Shown here one piece after another: positions 36,469 through 48,228 of a stretch of 64,000 nucleotides of DNA. Position 1 is the first letter of the stretch. Each line of letters begins with the position of its first letter. The translations under genes and the position numbers were made by a program. The notes below the pieces were generated by a model that saw nothing but the letters and a program-made list of their open reading frames with translations, made no database searches and had not been told where the DNA came from. Source of the DNA: Elmis aenea (Eukaryota > Arthropoda > Insecta > Coleoptera > Elmidae); contig CANTFG010000283.1 of the NCBI GenBank assembly GCA_947652605.1, positions 1-64,000 of the forward strand, in the 5' to 3' direction.

Positions 36469-37950
36469 GACCAACGGCATTATACTAAGAAAATTAAACT
36501 CTATACCATGCTAAAATTTGAACAAAATGTAACGAGCCGTTTTCGAAAAAAAATTTCAAAATTTTCAAAATTTTTAATTTTTATAATAATTTTGTAAATT
36601 AGACTTCTAAATAGTTGAGACAAACGGCAATATACTTAGAAAAATAAACTCTATAACATGCTAAAATTTGAACCAAATGTAACGAGCCGTTTTCGAAAAA
36701 AAATTTCAAAATTTTCAAAATTTTTAATTTTTTGAATAATTTTGTAAATTAGACTTCTAAATAGTTGAGACAAACGGCATTATACTAAGAAAATAAAACT
36801 CTATAACATACTAAAATTTGAACAAAATCGTATGAGCCGTTTTCGAGAAAAAAATTCAAAATTTTCAAAATTTTTAATTTTTTGAATAACTTTGTAAATT
36901 AAATTTCAAACTAGTTGAGACCAACGGCATTATACTAAGAAAATTAAACTCTATACCATGCTAAAATTTGAACAAAATGTAACGAGCCGTTTTCGAAAAA
37001 AAATTTCAAAATTTTCAAAATTTTTAATTTTTATAATAATTTTGTAAATTAGACTTCTAAATAGTTGAGACAAACGGCAATATACTTAGAAAAATAAACT
37101 CTATAACATGCTAAAATTTGAACAAAATGTAACGAGCCGTTTTCGAAAAAAAATTTCAAAATTTTCAAAATTTTTAATTTTTTGAATAATTTTGTAAATT
37201 AGACTTCTAAATAGTTGAGACAAACGGCATTATACTTAGAAAAATAAACTCTATAACATGCTAAAATTTGAACAAAATGTAACAAGCAGTTTTCGAAAAA
37301 AAAATTCAAAATTTTTAATTTTTTGAATAACTTTGTAAATTAAATTTCAAACTAGTTGAAACAAACGGCATTATACTAAGAAAATAAAACTCTATAACAT
37401 ACTAAAATTTGAACAAAATCGTATGAGCCGTTTTCGAGAAAAAAATTCAAAATTTTCAAAATTTTTACTTTTTTGAATAACTTTGTAAATTAAATTTCAA
37501 ACTAGTTGAAACAAACGGCATTATACTAAGAAAATAAAACTCTATAACATACTAAAATTTGAACAAAATCGTATGAGCCGTTTTCGAGAAAAAAATTCAA
37601 AATTTTCAAAATTTTTACTTTTTTGAATAACTTTGTAAATTAAATTTCAAACTAGTTGAAACAAACGGCATTATACTAAGAAAATAAAACTCTATAACAT
37701 ACTAAAATTTGAACAAAATCGTATGAGCCGTTTTCGAGAAAAAAATTCAAAATTTTCAAAATTTTTACTTTTTTGAATAACTTTGTAAATTAAATTTCAA
37801 ACTAGTTGAAACAAACGGCATTATACTAAGAAAATTAAACTCTATAACATGCTAAAATTTGAACAAAATGTAACGAGCCGTTTTCGAAAAAAATTTTCAA
37901 AATTTTTAATTTTTTGAATAACTTTGTAAATTAAATTTCAAACTAGTTGA
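36469..37950. repeat. Compound HOR, 1482 bp, copy 3
   Basis: It has the same order as copy 2. Its first D2 carries TTTGAACCAAATG (at 36671), a mark repeated in the next two copies. Confidence 0.94.
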
Positions 37951-39582
37951 GACCAACGGCATTATACTAAGAAAATTAAACTCTATACCATGCTAAAATT
38001 TGAACAAAATGTAACGAGCCGTTTTCGAAAAAAAATTTCAAAATTTTCAAAATTTTTAATTTTTATAATAATTTTGTAAATTAGACTTCTAAATAGTTGA
38101 GACAAACGGCAATATACTTAGAAAAATAAACTCTATAACATGCTAAAATTTGAACCAAATGTAACGAGCCGTTTTCGAAAAAAAATTTCAAAATTTTCAA
38201 AATTTTTAATTTTTTGAATAATTTTGTAAATTAGACTTCTAAATAGTTGAGACAAACGGCATTATACTAAGAAAATAAAACTCTATAACATACTAAAATT
38301 TGAACAAAATCGTATGAGCCGTTTTCGAGAAAAAAATTCAAAATTTTCAAAATTTTTAATTTTTTGAATAACTTTGTAAATTAAATTTCAAACTAGTTGA
38401 GACCAACGGCATTATACTAAGAAAATTAAACTCTATACCATGCTAAAATTTGAACAAAATGTAACGAGCCGTTTTCGAAAAAAAATTTCAAAATTTTCAA
38501 AATTTTTAATTTTTATAATAATTTTGTAAATTAGACTTCTAAATAGTTGAGACAAACGGCAATATACTTAGAAAAATAAACTCTATAACATGCTAAAATT
38601 TGAACAAAATGTAACGAGCCGTTTTCGAAAAAAAATTTCAAAATTTTCAAAATTTTTAATTTTTTGAATAATTTTGTAAATTAGACTTCTAAATAGTTGA
38701 GACAAACGGCATTATACTTAGAAAAATAAACTCTATAACATGCTAAAATTTGAACAAAATGTAACAAGCAGTTTTCGAAAAAAAAATTCAAAATTTTTAA
38801 TTTTTTGAATAACTTTGTAAATTAAATTTCAAACTAGTTGAAACAAACGGCATTATACTAAGAAAATAAAACTCTATAACATACTAAAATTTGAACAAAA
38901 TCGTATGAGCCGTTTTCGAGAAAAAAATTCAAAATTTTCAAAATTTTTACTTTTTTGAATAACTTTGTAAATTAAATTTCAAACTAGTTGAAACAAACGG
39001 CATTATACTAAGAAAATTAAACTCTATAACATACTAAAATTTGAACAAAATCGTATGAGCCGTTTTCGAGAAAAAAATTCAAAATTTTCAAAATTTTTAC
39101 TTTTTTGAATAACTTTGTAAATTAAATTTCAAACTAGTTGAAACAAACGGCATTATACTAAGAAAATAAAACTCTATAACATACTAAAATTTGAACAAAA
39201 TCGTATGAGCCGTTTTCGAGAAAAAAATTCAAAATTTTCAAAATTTTTACTTTTTTGAATAACTTTGTAAATTAAATTTCAAACTAGTTGAAACAAACGG
39301 CATTATACTAAGAAAATTAAACTCTATAACATACTAAAATTTGAACAAAATCGTATGAGCCGTTTTCGAGAAAAAAATTCAAAATTTTCAAAATTTTTAC
39401 TTTTTTGAATAACTTTGTAAATTAAATTTCAAACTAGTTGAAACAAACGGCATTATACTAAGAAAATTAAACTCTATAACATGCTAAAATTTGAACAAAA
39501 TGTAACGAGCCGTTTTCGAAAAAAATTTTCAAAATTTTTAATTTTTTGAATAACTTTGTAAATTAAATTTCAAACTAGTTGA
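37951..39582. repeat. Compound HOR, 1632 bp (450 + 1182), copy 4
   Basis: It consists of D1-D2-A' (37951-38400, with GAACCAAATG at 38153) and D1-D2-D3-A-Aq-A-Aq-B' (38401-39582). It is one monomer longer than copy 3. Confidence 0.93.
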
Positions 39583-41073
39583 GACCAACGGCATTATACT
39601 AAGAAAATTAAACTCTATACCATGCTAAAATTTGAACAAAATGTAACGAGCCGTTTTCGAAAAAAAATTTCAAAATTTTCAAAATTTTTAATTTTTATAA
39701 TAATTTTGTAAATTAGACTTCTAAATAGTTGAGACAAACGGCAATATACTTAGAAAAATAAACTCTATAACATGCTAAAATTTGAACCAAATGTAACGAG
39801 CCGTTTTCGAAAAAAAATTTCAAAATTTTCAAAATTTTTAATTTTTTGAATAATTTTGTAAATTAGACTTCTAAATAGTTGAGACAAACGGCATTATACT
39901 AAGAAAATAAAACTCTATAACATACTAAAATTTGAACAAAATCGTATGAGCCGTTTTCGAGAAAAAAATTCAAAATTTTCAAAATTTTTAATTTTTTGAA
40001 TAACTTTGTAAATTAAATTTCAAACTAGTTGAGACCAACGGCATTATACTAAGAAAATTAAACTCTATACCATGCTAAAATTTGAACAAAATGTAACGAG
40101 CCGTTTTCGAAAAAAAATTTCAAAATTTTCAAAATTTTTAATTTTTATAATAATTTTGTAAATTAGACTTCTAAATAGTTGAGACAAACGGCAATATACT
40201 TAGAAAAATAAACTCTATAACATGCTAAAATTTGAACAAAATGTAACGAGCCGTTTTCGAAAAAAAATTTCAAAATTTTCAAAATTTTTAATTTTTTGAA
40301 TAATTTTGTAAATTAGACTTCTAAATAGTTGAGACAAACGGCATTATACTTAGAAAAATAAACTCTATAACATGCTAAAATTTGAACAAAATGTAACAAG
40401 CAGTTTTCGAAAAAAAAATTCAAAATTTTTAATTTTTTGAATAACTTTGTAAATTAAATTTCAAACTAGTTGAAACAAACGGCATTATACTAAGAAAATA
40501 AAACTCTATAACATACTAAAATTTGAACAAAATCGTATGAGCCGTTTTCGAGAAAAAAATTCAAAATTTTCAAAATTTTTACTTTTTTGAATAACTTTGT
40601 AAATTAAATTTCAAACTAGTTGAAACAAACGGCATTATACTAAGAAAATTAAACTCTATAACATACTAAAATTTGAACAAAATCGTATGAGCCGTTTTCG
40701 AGAAAAAAATTCAAAATTTTCAAAATTTTTACTTTTTTGAATAACTTTGTAAATTAAATTTCAAACTAGTTGAAACAAACGGCATTATACTAAGAAAATA
40801 AAACTCTATAACATACTAAAATTTGAACAAAATCGTATGAGCCGTTTTCGAGAAAAAAATTCAAAATTTTCAAAATTTTTACTTTTTTGAATAACTTTGT
40901 AAATTAAATTTCAAACTAGTTGAAACAAACGGCATTATACTAAGAAAATTAAACTCTATAACATACTAAAATTTGAACAAAATCGTATGAGCCGTTTTCG
41001 AGAAAAAAATTCAAAATTTTCAAAATTTTTACTTTTTTGAATAACTTTGTAAATTAAATTTCAAACTAGTTGA
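39583..41073. repeat. Compound HOR, copy 5, cut before its B'
   Basis: It consists of D1-D2-A' (39583-40032, GAACCAAATG at 39785) and D1-D2-D3-A-Aq-A-Aq (40033-41073). The terminal B' is replaced by the B/D1 hybrid at 41074, which leads straight into D2. Confidence 0.92.
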
Positions 41074-41223
41074 AACAAACGGCATTATACTAAGAAAATT
41101 AAACTCTATAACATGCTAAAATTTGAACAAAATGTAACGAGCCGTTTTCGAAAAAAAATTTCAAAATTTTCAAAATTTTTAATTTTTATAATAATTTTGT
41201 AAATTAGACTTCTAAATAGTTGA
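41074..41223. repeat. B/D1 hybrid monomer, 150 bp
   Basis: The head is AAC-start B with TAACATGC. The tail is D1 (TTTATAATAATTTTG), followed by D2. The junction fuses the end of one HOR to the D1 tail of another, deleting the D1 head. Confidence 0.92.
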
Positions 41224-41955
41224 GACAAACGGCAATATACTTAGAAAAATAAACTCTATAACATGCTAAAATTTGAACAAAATGTAACGAGCCGTTTTCG
41301 AAAAAAAATTTCAAAATTTTCAAAATTTTAAATTTTTTGAATAATTTTGTAAATTAGACTTCTAAATAGTTGAGACAAACGGCATTATACTTAGAAAAAT
41401 AAACTCTATAACATGCTAAAATTTGAACAAAATGTAACAAGCAGTTTTCGAAAAAAAAATTCAAAATTTTTAATTTTTTGAATAACTTTGTAAATTAAAT
41501 TTCAAACTAGTTGAAACAAACGGCATTATACTAAGAAAATAAAACTCTATAACATACTAAAATTTGAACAAAATCGTATGAGCCGTTTTCGAGAAAAAAA
41601 TTCAAAATTTTCAAAATTTTTACTTTTTTGAATAACTTTGTAAATTAAATTTCAAACTAGTTGAAACAAACGGCATTATACTAAGAAAATAAAACTCTAT
41701 AACATACTAAAATTTGAACAAAATCGTATGAGCCGTTTTCGAGAAAAAAATTCAAAATTTTCAAAATTTTTACTTTTTTGAATAACTTTGTAAATTAAAT
41801 TTCAAACTAGTTGAAACAAACGGCATTATACTAAGAAAATTAAACTCTATAACATGCTAAAATTTGAACAAAATGTAACGAGCCGTTTTCGAAAAAAATT
41901 TTAAAAATTTTTAATTTTTTGAATAACTTTGTAAATTAAATTTCAAACTAGTTGA
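41074..41955. repeat. HOR copy headed by a B/D1 hybrid, 882 bp
   Basis: The order is B/D1 hybrid-D2-D3-A-A-B'. D2 has a private TTTTAAATTTTTTG at about 41330. The B' is the TTTTAAAAATTTTT form. Confidence 0.92.
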
Positions 41956-42396
41956 GACCAACGGCATTATACTAAGAAAATTAAACTCTATACCATGCTA
42001 AAATTTGAACAAAATGTAACGAGCCGTTTTCGAAAAAAAATTTCAAAATTTTCAAAATTTTTAATTTTTATAATAATTTTGTAAATTAGACTTCTAAATA
42101 GTTGAGACAAACGGCAATATACTTAGAAAAATAAACTCTATAACATGCTAAAATTTGAACAAAATGTAACGAGCCGTTTTCGAAAAAAAATTTCAAAATT
42201 TTCAAAATTTTTAATTTTTTGAATAATTTTGTAAATTAGACTTCTAAATAGTTGAGACAAACGGCATTATACTTAGAAAAATAAACTCTATAACATGCTA
42301 AAATTTGAACAAAATGTAACAAGCAGTTTTCGAAAAAAAAATTCAAAATTTTTAATTTTTTGAATAACTTTGTAAATTAAATTTCAAACTAGTTGA
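41956..42396. repeat. Last D1-D2-D3 block
   Basis: The D1 (TTATACTAAG, CTAAAATTT), D2 and D3 here are the final D-type monomers. Immediately to the right the pattern becomes A-A-B with no further return to D. Confidence 0.94.
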
Positions 42397-42696
42397 AACA
42401 AACGGCATTATACTAAGAAAATAAAACTCTATAACATACTAAAATTTGAACAAAATCGTATGAGCCGTTTTCGAGAAAAAAATTCAAAATTTTCAAAATT
42501 TTTACTTTTTTGAATAACTTTGTAAATTAAATTTCAAACTAGTTGAAACAAACGGCATTATACTAAGAAAATAAAACTCTATAACATACTAAAATTTGAA
42601 CAAAATCGTATGAGCCGTTTTCGAGAAAAAAATTCAAAATTTTCAAAATTTTTACTTTTTTGAATAACTTTGTAAATTAAATTTCAAACTAGTTGA
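42397..42696. repeat. A-A pair at the domain boundary
   Basis: Two standard A monomers follow the last D3, as in any left-domain HOR. The switch to the right-domain organisation happens after them, at the B at 42697. Confidence 0.92.
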
Positions 42697-43446
42697 AACA
42701 AACGGCATTATACTAAGAAAATTAAACTCTATAACATGCTAAAATTTGAACAAAATGTAACGAGCCGTTTTCGAAAAAAAATTTCAAAATTTTAAAAATT
42801 TTTAATTTTTTGAATAACTTTGTAAATTAAATTTCAAACTAGTTGAAACAAACGGCATTATACTAAGAAAATAAAACTCTATAACATACTAAAATTTGAA
42901 CAAAATCGTATGAGCCGTTTTCGAGAAAAAAATTCAAAAGTTTCAAAATTTTTACTTTTTTGAATAACTTTGTAAATTAAATTTCAAACTAGTTGAAACA
43001 AACGGCATTATACTAAGAAAATAAAACTCTATAACATACTAAAATTTGAACAAAATCGTATGAGCCGTTTTCGAGAAAAAAATTCAAAATTTTCAAAATT
43101 TTTACTTTTTTGAATAACTTTGTAAATTAAATTTCAAACTAGTTGAAACAAACGGCATTATACTAAGAAAATTAAACTCTATAACATGCTAAAATTTGAA
43201 CAAAATGTAACGAGCCGTTTTCGAAAAAAAATTTCAAAATTTTAAAAATTTTTAATTTTTTGAATAACTTTGTAAATTAAATTTCAAACTAGTTGAAACA
43301 AACGGCATTATACTAAGAAAATAAAACTCTATAACATACTAAAATTTGAACAAAATCGTATGAGCCGTTTTCGAGAAAAAAATTCAAAATTTTCAAAATT
43401 TTTAATTTTTTGAATAACTTTGTAAATTAAATTTCAAACTAGTTGA
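42697..43446. repeat. 750-bp pentamer, copy 1
   Basis: The order is B-A-A-B-A'. The first A has TTCAAAAGTTTC (G at 42940). The last A' has TTTTTAATTTTTTG. Confidence 0.94.
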
Positions 43447-44196
43447 AACAAACGGCATTATACTAAGAAAATTAAACTCTATAACATGCTAAAATTTGAA
43501 CAAAATGTAACGAGCCGTTTTCGAAAAAAAATTTCAAAATTTTAAAAATTTTTAATTTTTTGAATAACTTTGTAAATTAAATTTCAAACTAGTTGAAACA
43601 AACGGCATTATACTAAGAAAATAAAACTCTATAACATACTAAAATTTGAACAAAATCGTATGAGCCGTTTTCGAGAAAAAAATTCAAAAGTTTCAAAATT
43701 TTTACTTTTTTGAATAACTTTGTAAATTAAATTTCAAACTAGTTGAAACAAACGGCATTATACTAAGAAAATAAAACTCTATAACATACTAAAATTTGAA
43801 CAAAATCGTATGAGCCGTTTTCGAGAAAAAAATTCAAAATTTTCAAAATTTTTACTTTTTTGAATAACTTTGTAAATTAAATTTCAAACTAGTTGAAACA
43901 AACGGCATTATACTAAGAAAATTAAACTCTATAACATGCTAAAATTTGAACAAAATGTAACGAGCCGTTTTCGAAAAAAAATTTCAAAATTTTAAAAATT
44001 TTTAATTTTTTGAATAACTTTGTAAATTAAATTTCAAACTAGTTGAAACAAACGGCATTATACTAAGAAAATAAAACTCTATAACATACTAAAATTTGAA
44101 CAAAATCGTATGAGCCGTTTTCGAGAAAAAAATTCAAAATTTTCAAAATTTTTAATTTTTTGAATAACTTTGTAAATTAAATTTCAAACTAGTTGA
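43447..44196. repeat. 750-bp pentamer, copy 2
   Basis: It has the same order and the same two private marks as copy 1, shifted by exactly 750 bp (G at 43690). The block was therefore duplicated as a unit. Confidence 0.95.
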
Positions 44197-45396
44197 AACA
44201 AACGGCATTATACTAAGAAAATAAAACTCTATAACATACTAAAATTTGAACAAAATCGTATGAGCCGTTTTCGAGAAAAAAATTCAAAATTTTCAAAATT
44301 TTTACTTTTTTGAATAACTTTGTAAATTAAATTTCAAACTAGTTGAAACAAACGGCATTATACTAAGAAAATAAAACTCTATAACATACTAAAATTTGAA
44401 CAAAATCGTATGAGCCGTTTTCGAGAAAAAAATTCAAAATTTTCAAAATTTTTACTTTTTTGAATAACTTTGTAAATTAAATTTCAAACTAGTTGAAACA
44501 AACGGCATTATACTAAGAAAATTAAACTCTATAACATGCTAAAATTTGAACAAAATGTAACGAGCCGTTTTCGAAAAAAAATTTCAAAATTTTAAAAATT
44601 TTTAATTTTTTGAATAACTTTGTAAATTAAATTTCAAACTAGTTGAAACAAACGGCATTATACTAAGAAAATAAAACTCTATAACATACTAAAATTTGAA
44701 CAAAATCGTATGAGCCGTTTTCGAGAAAAAAATTCAAAATTTTCAAAATTTTTACTTTTTTGAATAACTTTGTAAATTAAATTTCAAACTAGTTGAAACA
44801 AACGGCATTATACTAAGAAAATAAAACTCTATAACATACTAAAATTTGAACAAAATCGTATGAGCCGTTTTCGAGAAAAAAATTCAAAATTTTCAAAATT
44901 TTTACTTTTTTGAATAACTTTGTAAATTAAATTTCAAACTAGTTGAAACAAACGGCATTATACTAAGAAAATTAAACTCTATAACATGCTAAAATTTGAA
45001 CAAAATGTAACGAGCCGTTTTCGAAAAAAAATTTCAAAATTTTAAAAATTTTTAATTTTTTGAATAACTTTGTAAATTAAATTTCAAACTAGTTGAAACA
45101 AACGGCATTATACTAAGAAAATAAAACTCTATAACATACTAAAATTTGAACAAAATCGTATGAGCCGTTTTCGAGAAAAAAATTCAAAATTTTCAAAATT
45201 TTTACTTTTTTGAATAACTTTGTAAATTAAATTTCAAACTAGTTGAAACAAACGGCATTATACTAAGAAAATAAAACTCTATAACATACTAAAATTTGAA
45301 CAAAATCGTATGAGCCGTTTTCGAGAAAAAAATTCAAAATTTTCAAAATTTTTACTTTTTTGAATAACTTTGTAAATTAAATTTCAAACTAGTTGA
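44197..45396. repeat. A-A-B trimer run, 450-bp unit
   Basis: The order is A-A-B-A-A-B-A-A (44197-45396), standard copies with no private marks seen. This is the simplest 450-bp organisation in the window. Confidence 0.93.
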
Positions 45397-48228
45397 AACA
45401 AACGGCATTATACCAAGAAAATTAAACTTTATAACATGCTAAAATTTGAACAAAATGTAACAAGCCGTTTTCGAAAAAAAATTTCAAAATTTTTAATTTT
45501 TTGAATAACTTTGTAAATTAAATTTCAAACTAGTTGAAACAAACGGCATTATACTAAGAAAATAAAACTCTATAACATACTAAAATTTGAACAAAATCGT
45601 ATGAGCCGTTTTCGAGAAAAAAATTCAAAATTTTCAAAACTTTTACTTTTTTGAATAACTTTGTAAATTAAATTTCAAACTAGTTGAAACAAACGGCATT
45701 ATACTAAGAAAATTAAACTTTATAACATGCTAAAATTTGAACAAAATGTAACGAGCCGTTTTCGAAAAAAAATTTCAAAATTTTTAATTTTTTGAATCAC
45801 TTTGTAAATTAAATTTCAAACTAGTTGAAACAAACAGCATTATACTAAGAAAATAAAACTCTATAACATACTAAAATTTGAACAAAATCGTATGAGCCGT
45901 TTTCGAGAAAAAAATTCAAAATTTTCAAAACTTTTACTTTTTTGAATAACTTTGTAAATTAAATTTCAAACTAGTTGAAACAAACGGCATTATACTAAGA
46001 AAATTAAACTCTATAACATGCTAAAATTTGAACAAAATGTAACGAGCCGTTTTCGAAAAAAAATTTCAAAATTTTAAAAATTTTTAATTTTTTGAATAAC
46101 TTTGTAAATTAAATTTCAAACTAGTTGAAACAAACGGCATTATACTAAGAAAATAAAACTCTATAACATACTAAAATTTGAACAAAATCGTATGAGCCGT
46201 TTTCGAGAAAAAAATTCAAAATTTTCAAAATTTTTACTTTTTTGAATAACTTTGTAAATTAAATTTCAAACTAGTTGAAACAAACGGCATTATACTAAGA
46301 AAATAAAACTCTATAACATACTAAAATTTGAACAAAATCGTATGAGCCGTTTTCGAGAAAAAAATTCAAAATTTTCAAAATTTTTACTTTTTTGAATAAC
46401 TTTGTAAATTAAATTTCAAACTAGTTAAAACAAACGGCATTATACCAAGAAAATTAAACTTTATAACATGCTAAAATTTGAACAAAATGTAACGAGCCGT
46501 TTTCGAAAAAAAATTTCAAAATTTTAAAAATTTTTAATTTTTTGAATAACTTTGTAAATTAAATTTCAAACTAGTTGAAACAAACAGCATTATACTAAGA
46601 AAATAAAACTCTATAACATACTAAAATTTGAACAAAATCGTATGAGCCGTTTTCGAGAAAAAAATTCAAAATTTTCAAAACTTTTACTTTTTTGAATAAC
46701 TTTGTAAATTAAATTTCAAACTAGTTGAAACAAACGGCATTATACTAAGAAAATTAAACTCTATAACATGCTAAAATTTGAACAAAATGTAACGAGCCGT
46801 TTTCGAAAAAAAATTTCAAAATTTTAAAAATTTTTAATTTTTTGAATAACTTTGTAAATTAAATTTCAAACTAGTTGAAACAAACGGCATTATACTAAGA
46901 AAATAAAACTCTATAACATACTAAAATTTGAACAAAATCGTATGAGCCGTTTTCGAGAAAAAAATTCAAAATTTTCAAAATTTTTACTTTTTTGAATAAC
47001 TTTGTAAATTAAATTTCAAACTAGTTGAAACAAACGGCATTATACTAAGAAAATAAAACTCTATAACATACTAAAATTTGAACAAAATCGTATGAGCCGT
47101 TTTCGAGAAAAAAATTCAAAATTTTCAAAATTTTTACTTTTTTGAATAACTTTGTAAATTAAATTTCAAACTAGTTGAAACAAACGGCATTATACCAAGA
47201 AAATTAAACTTTATAACATGCTAAAATTTGAACAAAATGTAACAAGCCGTTTTCGAAAAAAAATTTCAAAATTTTAAAAATTTTTAATTTTTTGAATAAC
47301 TTTGTAAATTAAATTTCAAACTAGTTGAAACAAACGGCATTATACTAAGAAAATAAAACTCTATAACATACTAAAATTTGAACAAAATCGTATGAGCCGT
47401 TTTCGAGAAAAAAATTCAAAATTTTCAAAATTTTTACTTTTTTGAATAACTTTGTAAATTAAATTTCAAACTAGTTGAAACAAACGGCATTATACTAAGA
47501 AAATAAAACTCTATAACATACTAAAATTTGAACAAAATCGTATGAGCCGTTTTCGAGAAAAAAATTCAAAATTTTCAAAATTTTTACTTTTTTGAATAAC
47601 TTTGTAAATTAAATTTCAAACTAGTTGAAACAAACGGCATTATACTAAGAAAATAAAACTCTATAACATACTAAAATTTGAACAAAATCGTATGAGCCGT
47701 TTTCGAGAAAAAAATTCAAAATTTTCAAAATTTTTACTTTTTTGAATAACTTTGTAAATTAAATTTCAAACTAGTTGAAACAAACGGCATTATACTAAGA
47801 AAATTAAACTCTATAACATGCTAAAATTTGAACAAAATGTAACGAGCCGTTTTCGAAAAAAAATTTCAAAATTTTAAAAATTTTTAATTTTTTGAATAAC
47901 TTTGTAAATTAAATTTCAAACTAGTTGAAACAAACGGCATTATACTAAGAAAATAAAACTCTATAACATACTAAAATTTGAACAAAATCGTATGAGCCGT
48001 TTTCGAGAAAAAAATTCAAAATTTTCAAAATTTTTACTTTTTTGAATAACTTTGTAAATTAAATTTCAAACTAGTTGAAACAAACGGCATTATACTAAGA
48101 AAATAAAACTCTATAACATACTAAAATTTGAACAAAATCGTATAAGCCGTTTTCGAGAAAAAAATTCAAAATTTTCAAAATTTTTACTTTTTTGAATAAC
48201 TTTGTAAATTAAATTTCAAACTAGTTGA
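45397..48228. repeat. 2832-bp HOR, copy 1
   Basis: It opens with two short monomers: C (141 bp, CAAGCC) at 45397 and a 141-bp C-like monomer with GAATCAC at 45688, each followed by an A with CAAAACTTTT. Then come B-A-A, C-A-B-A-A, C-A-A-A-B-A-A. Marks include AAACAGC in A at 45829 and 46579, AGTTAA before 46429, and CGTATAAGCC at 48139-48148. Confidence 0.93.
46429..46578. repeat. C monomer, 150 bp (reference copy)
   Basis: This is a right-domain derivative of B with TACCAAG for TACTAAG and CTTTATAAC for CTCTATAAC. Copies occur at 45397, 46429, 47179, 48229, 49261, 50011, 50461, 51061, 51811, 52261, 53461, 55261, 55693, 57784, 59134, 60184 and 61516, with a variant at 62116. Some copies also carry GTAACAAGCC (45397, 47179, 48229, 50011, 51811, 55261). 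No copy of this type was seen left of 45 kb. Confidence 0.93.

Larger units (their letters stand above)
1..42396. repeat. Left domain: D1-headed higher-order repeats
   Basis: This domain has 286 monomers, 56 of them 141 bp. HOR units start with a D1 monomer, recognisable by GACCAACGGC, CTATACCATGC and the TTTATAATAATTTT tail. The basic unit is the 1332-bp nonamer D1-D2-D3-A-A-B-A-A-B'. Successive D1 starts are 1332, 1782, 441, 450, 1032, 1182 or other multiples apart. D1 comes in three subtypes that segregate by position: TTATGCTAAG at 1-14.4 kb and 21.3-31 kb; TTATACTAAG with CTATAATTT at 15.6-20 kb, 29.65 kb and 32.3 kb; and TTATACTAAG with CTAAAATTT from 33.5 kb on. The last D-type monomer ends at 42396. 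Confidence 0.95.
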
